NCBI RefSeq assembly: GCF_003333305.1
Contig: NZ_QOLD01000050.1
Coordinates: forward strand, 1 to 54,311
Direction: 5' to 3'
DNA: 54,311 nt
From: Candidatus Colwellia aromaticivorans
GTDB lineage: Bacteria > Pseudomonadota > Gammaproteobacteria > Enterobacterales > Alteromonadaceae
Each line of letters starts with the position of its first letter. Positions within the stretch are counted from its first letter, which is position 1. The notes under the pieces are model-generated. The model was not told the DNA's origin. It made no database searches and was given only the letters and a program-made list of their open reading frames with translations. Shown here in pieces: positions 48,420 through 54,311 of this stretch. A program made the translations under genes and the position numbers.

Positions 48420-48438
48420 ATTAATGATAATCATACTA
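48420..48438 (-). promoter_or_regulatory. Fur-box-like site
   Basis: ATTAATGATAATCATACTA matches the 19-bp Fur consensus GATAATGATAATCATTATC at about 14 positions, including an unbroken AATGATAATCAT core. It stands upstream of the 26-residue signal-peptide ORF on the minus strand. Palindromic A/T-rich sites can occur by chance in this genome. Confidence 0.45.
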
Positions 48439-48665
48439 CCTATTTTTACACCGAAATTATTGTTATGACAACTTAAGCCACAGGCTGGCCACAAACACGA
48501 CATTAGGTAATTAGCGTCAAAAAGCTCTTCGGATTAGAATTTTGTATCGATAACCGCCTTGCACCCCAACTTTAGGTAGCCAACTGCAAATACACTTTGG
48601 CATGCTAACATCCACATGAGTCAGCGTGGCTTGCCCCGATTGACTCAATGCGAATGTTAGAACCA

Positions 48666-48848
48666 CTATTGATTTTTCAGCGAGTTCCATTGATCCCACT
48701 CGATTTCCCTTCCGGGAAAACCGGGGTTATCAAATGGCCAATCTTCCTTTAGCCACTTTTTCACCATGTTAAATAATACTGTATCCAAGCCTTCATCAAA
48801 CGCGCTTTTCCTGACCCACATACGAACGTATGCGTCGTAACCTGTCAA
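48666..48848 (-). CDS. Unrecognised 60-residue open frame
   Basis: This frame encodes a Trp-rich, mixed-charge stretch (MTGYDAYVRMWVRKSAFDE near the start, later EDWPFDNPGFPGREIEW) that looks more protein-like than random A/T-rich frames. It has only a TTG start, no clear ribosome site and no recognised domain. It lies directly after the integrase remnant on the same strand and is most likely a fragment of an old mobile-element gene. Confidence 0.25.
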   Translation of the reverse strand: MTGYDAYVRMWVRKSAFDEGLDTVLFNMVKKWLKEDWPFDNPGFPGREIEWDQWNSLKNQ

Positions 48849-48850
48849 GC

Positions 48851-49087
48851 TCAGAATAATAGTGACTTAAAGGTTAAGGACTTTTGTATTGAGCAATGGT
48901 ATTTCAACATCCTCTTTTTATAAACACAAAGCCATATTAATAACATAATTTCGGTAATACCTGCATGACCTAATATTTGTTGTAAAACTAAAGTATTACC
49001 ACCCTTTATCATAAAATGACTAGCAAAAGCATAGCGTAAAGCATGTGTTGACTGCCCTTTTGGCAGATTAATATTTAAATTTTCTAG
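48851..49087 (-). pseudogene. Tyrosine recombinase (phage-type integrase) C-terminal remnant
   Basis: On the minus strand this frame reads NLPKGQSTHALRYAFASHFM and then KGGNTLVLQQILGHAGIT. That is the HxLR...H region and LGH box of phage-type integrases (family consensus THxLRHTFASHFMMNGG), here with the second LRH His replaced by Tyr. The expected continuation to the catalytic Tyr (MRYAHF-like) is lost, an in-frame stop precedes it, and there is no start, so it is inactive. It marks a former integrated element beside the nitrate reductase genes. Confidence 0.8.
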
Positions 49088-49260
49088 TTATGGGGTTATT
49101 CAGGTTTTTGCTTATATTATTTAGTTTTTTTATCTGGCTTTTTCATCACTTAAACTTCTTCCATGTAATTTATGCCACCGTTCAATTATTACATTTGTTA
49201 TGATGTTATTAGATCACATATGGCAATTTCAATTTTCGCTGAATAAATTGGAATAAGTGC

Positions 49261-51978
49261 TTAGTTACCAGTAACAGTGATACTACTATTGATCAACTCT
49301 TTAATTTCTGGCACACAGGAACCACAGTTGGTTCCGGCTTTGCAACATTTTCCCACCGCTTGTGGCGTAGTTAATTTACTATTTTTTATTGCCGATAAAA
49401 TTATCTTTTCGCCGACGTTAAAACAAGCACAGATTATTTTACCTACATCCGGTGTACCCAACGGGGGTTTGCCGGTTAATAAGGCCATGCGCTCATCGTC
49501 CTTTAATGACCCAGTGCGTAATGGATCAAACAATGAACCGATCCAGCCTCTCTCTGGTAAGTGACTATGAGGACTGATGATCAATACCGCTTGTAGTTCT
49601 TTAGCAGAAAAACAAGCGGAACGGAAAAGTGATTTTCTCTCATCCTGATAGGTCTGCCAATCGAGTTTATCGGTATAAGGGGAAAGTTGGTTGGCCAGAT
49701 GATATTGCCAATTGCGGATCTTTTTACTGCTAGCCACTTCGTAATGAAAATAACCGTTACCTTTAACCAATACCGTGTAATCAATGCCATCAAATACTAG
49801 CGGATGGCGAGAAATGATGAAACCATGCCACTGTGCATCATAAGCTTTAATATTAACCGGCGTATGTTTACTCTCCGGTTGTTTCGAAATAGGATCTATG
49901 ACGGGATTTACCAACGCTCCCATACGACCTTGACTACTAAATTGCGCTGTCCAATGCATAGGTACAAAAATAACACCTTGAGGTATCGTTTCGGTGATAA
50001 CTACCCGAACCAGCATTTTTCCCCAAGTACTTGCGATTTGAGCCAACTCCCCGTGAATTAGACCGTAATCGAGTGCATCTGCTGAGGTGATTTCGACAAA
50101 GGGTTCAGGTTTATGTTGATTCAAACGGGGCGCCAAAGCGGTGCGTGTCATGGTATGCCATTGGTCTCGTAACCGGCCGGTATTTAATACCAATGGCCAT
50201 TGCTCGTTAGGTAAGTTTACCGGCGGTTTGAATTTTATTGGCGTAAAGTTGGCTTTTTTCGTCGGGGTGAAAAATTTCCCTTTAGCAAAAAGACGTGCCG
50301 TACCTTTTGGTTTCTTGGCAGTAATCGGCCACTGGATTGGCTGTAGATTGTGGTAATCATCTTCACTGATATTAGCCAATTGAAAAATATCAAAGTCACG
50401 TAATCGCTGCTTTTTGTTATTCTCAAAACCAGACAAGCGAGCGTGTTCACGAAATATTTCAACACTAGACTGGTATGTAAATCCCTTAGTAAAGCCCATT
50501 TTTTTTGCCACCTGGGTAATTATCCACCAATCAGGTTTCGCGTCGCCAGCTAACGGCAGTAGTGCTCGCTGACGGGATATACGGCGTTCCGAGTTGGTTA
50601 CTGTGCCGTCTTTTTCACTCCAGGGTGCTGCTGGTAATTTAATATCAGCCAGATCTAAGGTATCAGTATGAGCCACACAATCTGATACCACCACAAACTC
50701 ACACTTTTTCAACGCCTGCTTAATCTTGTCGGCATTTGGCATACTCACTACTGGGTTGGTGGCCATGATCCAGATAGCTTTAATTTTTCCATCAGCCACG
50801 GCATCAAAAAGCTCAGTGGCGGTCAAACCGGGTTTATCGGCCATATTATCACTCTGCCAAAACCGTTTAACTCGCTCAATATCTTCAGGATTAAAATCCA
50901 TATGTGCTGCAAGTTGGTGTGCCAAACCTCCGACTTCACGACCGCCCATGGCATTGGGTTGACCCGTTAAAGACAATGGGCCACAACCAGGTTTACCAAT
51001 ACGTCCTGTGGCCAGATGACAATGTAAAATAGCACTGACTTTGTCAGTTCCCGAAGATGATTGATTCACCCCTTGACTATATAAACTCAAGGTTTTTTTT
51101 GTTTCTTTATACCAGCGATAAAACGTTTCAAGAATGTGGGGGGCAACCTGACATTTCAGGGCTACTGTGGCAACATTCAGAGCGTCATTTTGTGCGGCCA
51201 TAATGGTTTCTTCAAAGCCCTGAGTATGCTGCTGAATAAACTCCTGATCTAGGGCATATTCCTGATACAAATAACTTAATAAACCATTAAACAATACGAC
51301 ATCGGTGCCAATTTTTACCGGAATGTGAAGGTCTGCGATATCACAGGTCTGGGTTTTTCTAGGGTCAATAACCACTACCTTTAGCTTCGGATTACTTTCC
51401 TTAGCAGCCTTAATACGTTGAAAAGAAACGGGGTGACACCAAGCGGTATTAGAGCCAACTAAGATAATCAGCTCGGCCTGTTCATAATCGTCATAACAGG
51501 CTGGCACTGTATCTGAGCCAAAAGTCCTTTTATGACCAGCCACTGAAGACGACATACACAGGCGGCTGTTGGTATCGATATTGGCTGAGCCAATAAACCC
51601 TTTCATCAGTTTATTGGCAACGTAATAATCTTCAGTTAACAACTGACCCGAACCATAAAAGGCGATGGCGTCAGAGCCGTATTGATCAATAATCTGATTA
51701 AATTTGTTAGCCACAATATCTAGCGCAGTGCTCCAACCTACCTGCTTGCCATACACCTGAGGCTCTAATAAACGGCTAGACAGTTCCAGTGTTTCCCCTA
51801 ATGAAGAACCCTTAGAGCATAAACGTCCAAAATTGGCTGGGTGATCGTCATCTCCAATCACAATAACTTCACGGGTATCACGATTGACCTCGGCGACGAT
51901 CCCGCAGCCTACCCCACAGTAAGAGCAAGTAGTTTTTACGGTTGTGGCAATCAGGTTTTGTTGTTTATGATTTGTCAT
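49261..51978 (-). CDS. nasA: Assimilatory nitrate reductase catalytic subunit with C-terminal BFD-type domain
   Basis: This 905-residue cytoplasmic molybdoenzyme reduces nitrate to nitrite. The N-terminal [4Fe-4S] site is C18-x2-C21-x3-C25-x28-C54 (TTCSYCGVGCG). The Mo-bis-MGD domains include SRLCMSSSVAGHKRTFG with the Mo-ligand Cys, NAMGGREVGGLAHQLAAHM and NTGRLRDQWHTMTRT. A C-terminal [2Fe-2S] BFD-like domain (CACFNVGEKI, GKCCKAGTNCGSC) is as in Klebsiella NasA. The ATG at 51978 (AGAGG upstream) is one nt after the preceding stop. GC content is visibly higher (about 45-55% in sampled lines) than in neighbours. Confidence 0.94.
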   Translation of the reverse strand: MTNHKQQNLIATTVKTTCSYCGVGCGIVAEVNRDTREVIVIGDDDHPANFGRLCSKGSSLGETLELSSRLLEPQVYGKQVGWSTALDIVANKFNQIIDQYGSDAIAFYGSGQLLTEDYYVANKLMKGFIGSANIDTNSRLCMSSSVAGHKRTFGSDTVPACYDDYEQAELIILVGSNTAWCHPVSFQRIKAAKESNPKLKVVVIDPRKTQTCDIADLHIPVKIGTDVVLFNGLLSYLYQEYALDQEFIQQHTQGFEETIMAAQNDALNVATVALKCQVAPHILETFYRWYKETKKTLSLYSQGVNQSSSGTDKVSAILHCHLATGRIGKPGCGPLSLTGQPNAMGGREVGGLAHQLAAHMDFNPEDIERVKRFWQSDNMADKPGLTATELFDAVADGKIKAIWIMATNPVVSMPNADKIKQALKKCEFVVVSDCVAHTDTLDLADIKLPAAPWSEKDGTVTNSERRISRQRALLPLAGDAKPDWWIITQVAKKMGFTKGFTYQSSVEIFREHARLSGFENNKKQRLRDFDIFQLANISEDDYHNLQPIQWPITAKKPKGTARLFAKGKFFTPTKKANFTPIKFKPPVNLPNEQWPLVLNTGRLRDQWHTMTRTALAPRLNQHKPEPFVEITSADALDYGLIHGELAQIASTWGKMLVRVVITETIPQGVIFVPMHWTAQFSSQGRMGALVNPVIDPISKQPESKHTPVNIKAYDAQWHGFIISRHPLVFDGIDYTVLVKGNGYFHYEVASSKKIRNWQYHLANQLSPYTDKLDWQTYQDERKSLFRSACFSAKELQAVLIISPHSHLPERGWIGSLFDPLRTGSLKDDERMALLTGKPPLGTPDVGKIICACFNVGEKIILSAIKNSKLTTPQAVGKCCKAGTNCGSCVPEIKELINSSITVTGN

Positions 51979-51979
51979 C

Positions 51980-53218
51980 TTAAACCTCTGTTGCCAAGTT
52001 TGGTTGAAAATAAGCTTGCCCAAAAATGAGTAATTCACGCATGTCTTCAATATTAGTTCGTTGTTCGAGCAAACTTTGATACCAAGCGCCATCCTTAGTG
52101 TCACCAAAAAGTACCAAGCCGATAATATGTTTATTTTTGATCACCAATTTTTTATATACGCCAGCACTGGGATCGCTAAAAAGAATAATTTCACAGTGTT
52201 CGTCACCATTAAATTCACCCAACGAAAATAGATTAATACCAGTAACTTTTAGTTTGGTCGCGCTGGGCAGGGTTTTATATTGGGCAACCCCATGACCACA
52301 TAAGTGGTTAGCACATACTTTTGCTTGTTCAAACAACGGTGCGACCAAGCCAAAGGTATCGCCCCGATGTTGAATACACTCACCAACGGCATAAATACTT
52401 GGATCATAGGTTTGTAAGGTATCACTGACAACGATGCCCTTCTCGCAATGAATACCTGCACTTTGTGCCAATGCAATATTGGGTCTAATACCAATAGCCA
52501 TAACAAAGAGATCACAGGGCAACTCACTGTCATCAGCAAAGAGCACCGCTTTAACATGCCCTTTGCCATCATCAACTAACGATAAGGTTTTTGCTGGCAT
52601 TTTGAACCTTACCCCACGCCGTTCTAATGCTTGCTGCAACAAATATCCTGCGGTACTGTCTAACTGACGGTTTAACAAGATTGCATTGCTGTGTACAACA
52701 GTCACTTGCATGCCTCTTTTTGCTAACCCATTAGCCGCTTCTAGGCCGAGTAACCCTCCTCCTAACACCACAGCATGTGTTTTTTGTTTGCTGTAGTCGA
52801 GCATTGTATTGACATCGTAAACATCACGAAAGGCAATCACCCCCTGAAGATCATTGCCTGGAATGGGCAAAATAAAAGGCTTAGAACCGGTAGAAATTAA
52901 TAATCTGTCATAGTGAGCCTGAGTGCCATCTTTACTTACCACAACCTTACGAATGCGGTCTATGCTGATCACCGCCTTGTCAGGGCCAGCATGCAAAATT
53001 ATGTTGTTGTCTTCATACCATTGACGGTCATTAATCATAATGTCTTTGATAGATTTTTCGCCACAGAGTACTGGAGATAACAGAATGCGGTTATAGTTGC
53101 CGTAGGGCTCAGCACCAAAAACAGTGATGTCAAACTTTTCAGGGCTGGAGGACAATAGCTCTTCCACGGATTTCATTCCGGCCATGCCATTACCTATTAT
53201 CACAAGTTTCTGTTTCAT
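51980..53218 (-). CDS. nasC: NAD(P)H/FAD oxidoreductase, electron-transfer subunit of nitrate reductase (NirB N-terminal-like)
   Basis: This 412-residue protein resembles the FAD/NADH half of NirB without the sirohaem/Fe-S nitrite reductase half. It has FAD site IIGNGMAGMKSVEELL, AEPYGNYNRILLSPVLCG, NAD site AVVLGGGLLGLEAANGLAKRG, DLFVMAIGIRPNIALAQSAG and YAVGECIQHRGDTFGLVAP. Ending one nt before nasA, it is most likely the NADH-dependent electron donor to NasA (as NasC/NasB types) rather than a broken nirB. The symbol is tentative. GC content matches nasA, so both were probably acquired together. Confidence 0.82.
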   Translation of the reverse strand: MKQKLVIIGNGMAGMKSVEELLSSSPEKFDITVFGAEPYGNYNRILLSPVLCGEKSIKDIMINDRQWYEDNNIILHAGPDKAVISIDRIRKVVVSKDGTQAHYDRLLISTGSKPFILPIPGNDLQGVIAFRDVYDVNTMLDYSKQKTHAVVLGGGLLGLEAANGLAKRGMQVTVVHSNAILLNRQLDSTAGYLLQQALERRGVRFKMPAKTLSLVDDGKGHVKAVLFADDSELPCDLFVMAIGIRPNIALAQSAGIHCEKGIVVSDTLQTYDPSIYAVGECIQHRGDTFGLVAPLFEQAKVCANHLCGHGVAQYKTLPSATKLKVTGINLFSLGEFNGDEHCEIILFSDPSAGVYKKLVIKNKHIIGLVLFGDTKDGAWYQSLLEQRTNIEDMRELLIFGQAYFQPNLATEV

Positions 53219-53242
53219 TTGGACTCCATAAATAGAGGATTA

Positions 53243-53260
53243 AACTGCGCTAGCGCAGTT
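53243..53260. promoter_or_regulatory. Perfect palindrome upstream of the nas operon
   Basis: AACTGCGCTAGCGCAGTT is fully self-complementary and lies 25 bp before the nasC start. On the nas transcript it would form a 7-bp GC-containing hairpin with CTAG loop and a short UUUAA tail. It could be a weak attenuator, or a dyad for a dimeric regulator. No open frame in 53261-53496 is credible; the spacer is otherwise A/T-rich. Confidence 0.4.
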
Positions 53261-53496
53261 CATTTTTTTACCAATTTATGTACCCTTACTTTATTCACAA
53301 ATAACCTGTTGTAATCCCTAATTTTACTGGCTTTGTTGTTGGTAATATTTTTCAGCATTGCAAAATATAAAATATTTCTCCTGATATGGAGCGTTAACTT
53401 AAATTTGGTTATATTGGCAATTGCTAGCCATTGGTGTGGACGATACCTGCATCGAAGAATTGAATTCAATACATATAGAACACTCTGAATTTTCAC

Positions 53497-53922
53497 TCAA
53501 ATTGGTACCAACAAAACAGGGCACTCTGATTCCTTGATAATAGCTTGGCTAAGACCACCCAGTAATAAACTAGTAATCATTGCATGGCCATGAGTCCCCA
53601 TGACAATTAATTCAGCACTAATTTTTTGTGCTAAATCGAGTATTGACAGGCTAGGAACACCTTCTATAAATATGGCATGTGTCTCTATGTCTTCATCTCG
53701 AATCCTATGAGCAAGAGCATTCAACTTTGCTGTTTCATCGGGATAATGATTGTTCATTTCAACAATTGGATCGCCATTATCTCGACCACTACTATCTTTA
53801 ATGGGCTGTTCTACATGAACAAGATAAATAGAACTAGAAAAAGCCTTTGCCATTTGCATTGATTTTTGGATTATTTGCTCATTGTCATTGGAAAAATTTA
53901 TTGGGACTAAGATTTTCTGCAT
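53497..53922 (-). CDS. Universal stress protein (UspA family)
   Basis: This 141-residue single-domain UspA-fold protein opens with KILVPINFSNDNEQIIQKSM. It has the C-terminal ATP-binding signature AELIVMGTHGHAMITSLLLGGLSQAIIKESECPVLLVPI, matching G-x2-G-x9-G-S/T well. Such proteins bind ATP and are induced in stasis, oxygen limitation or other stress. GGAG lies upstream of the ATG. It precedes the nas genes on the same strand, but the 278-bp gap and palindrome argue for separate control. Confidence 0.93.
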   Translation of the reverse strand: MQKILVPINFSNDNEQIIQKSMQMAKAFSSSIYLVHVEQPIKDSSGRDNGDPIVEMNNHYPDETAKLNALAHRIRDEDIETHAIFIEGVPSLSILDLAQKISAELIVMGTHGHAMITSLLLGGLSQAIIKESECPVLLVPI

Positions 53923-54311
53923 ATTTTAATATTCTCCATTTAGCCGTGAACATCTCAGACAGCTAGCAAATTAATTCAACAAATATTAACAAAGATAGCT
54001 GCACACAAAGTTACTAATAATAGAAATAAAGAAACTGAATACTACATACCTTAGGTTTTAATCTAGTCGCTTTTCATTATTAGTCAATAATTACCAAAGA
54101 ATTGAACTGAGTATATTGGCTGAGCTGCATGCATTAAATATAATAACCTGGCGCTCAAGACTTAATAAAAGCAAGACTATTTCCCGCATTGACTCAAAAG
54201 AAAAGGTAACCGAAAGTCATACTCGTAATCTCACATTAGGTGTAACCGAAACAAGTTTAAAAATGGCTTTCAACTTACTTTCTATCTTAATCTTTAATTG
54301 AAATGGATCTA
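53923..54311. other. Window-end region without a supported gene
   Basis: This stretch is A/T-rich. A TTG-initiated open frame at 54116-54301 (61 residues, ending MAFNLLSILIFN) has no evident ribosome site. Its late segment (TRNLTLGVTETSLKMAF) has a vaguely transposase-tail look, but I cannot assign it. The usp promoter must lie in 53923-54060; no clear boxes were recognised. Confidence 0.35.

Noticed and set aside
53260..53496. 78-residue minus-strand frame between usp and nasC
   Set aside because: It has no ribosome site and A/T-rich random-looking composition, and it overlaps the leader of the nas operon.

Overview
The window looks like a chromosomal segment of a marine, probably psychrophilic gammaproteobacterium of the Alteromonadales, most likely Colwellia or a close relative (Thalassotalea-like). 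This rests on the 16S rRNA sequence, the A+T-rich base composition (about 38-40% GC by eye), and gene neighbourhoods typical of the group (hda-DUF2066 divergent from purM-purN-DUF3108; ycgL-mltB-ycgN; liuRABCDE). No database search was possible, so the genus is inference.

Layout. 1-1148 is the 5' three quarters of a 16S rRNA gene on the minus strand, with a leader and two tandem sigma70-type promoters upstream. 1798-6753 (minus) is a valine-catabolism-type cluster: acyl-CoA dehydrogenase, enoyl-CoA hydratase, 3-hydroxyisobutyryl-CoA hydrolase, 3-hydroxyisobutyrate dehydrogenase and an SDR. An AraC regulator and a thiolase follow. 9984-17533 (plus) is the leucine/isovalerate operon liuR-liuA-liuB-liuC-liuD-liuE, which converts isovaleryl-CoA to acetoacetate and acetyl-CoA. 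It has a probable LiuR operator in front and repeat elements in its spacers.

17880-24244 holds a patatin-like lipase, a CPA2 antiporter, a GGDEF diguanylate cyclase, an unknown C-x2-C protein and an RhlE-like RNA helicase. 24245-25039 is a small graveyard of mobile DNA with an IS630-family transposase remnant. 25040-36091 holds pntAB, a DMT transporter, ycgN, mltB, ycgL, a hypothetical/CsiV pair, a fumarylacetoacetase-family protein, hda and a DUF2066 protein. 36299-38896 is purM-purN-DUF3108. 38965-47811 holds a YafJ-type amidotransferase, two large acyl-CoA dehydrogenases (a FadE type and a 606-residue type) in convergent orientation, an S4 RNA-binding protein, a GNAT acetyltransferase and proS. 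47812-49260 is gene-poor and decayed, with a Fur-box-like site, a tiny signal-peptide ORF and a tyrosine-recombinase remnant. It abuts a two-gene assimilatory nitrate reductase operon (49261-53218) of visibly higher GC. A universal stress protein and a non-coding end close the window.

The most distinctive unexplained structure is in the spacers: at least three families of short inverted-repeat (MITE-like) elements. Family A is about 265 bp with four copies. Family B is about 157 bp with two full copies plus derivatives, and its ends match those of the IS630 remnant. Element C is about 123 bp with one copy. They sit at operon junctions, often within a few bases of stop codons. I found no clear new multi-gene system such as defence, secretion or a biosynthetic cluster; most genes are ordinary metabolism and housekeeping.
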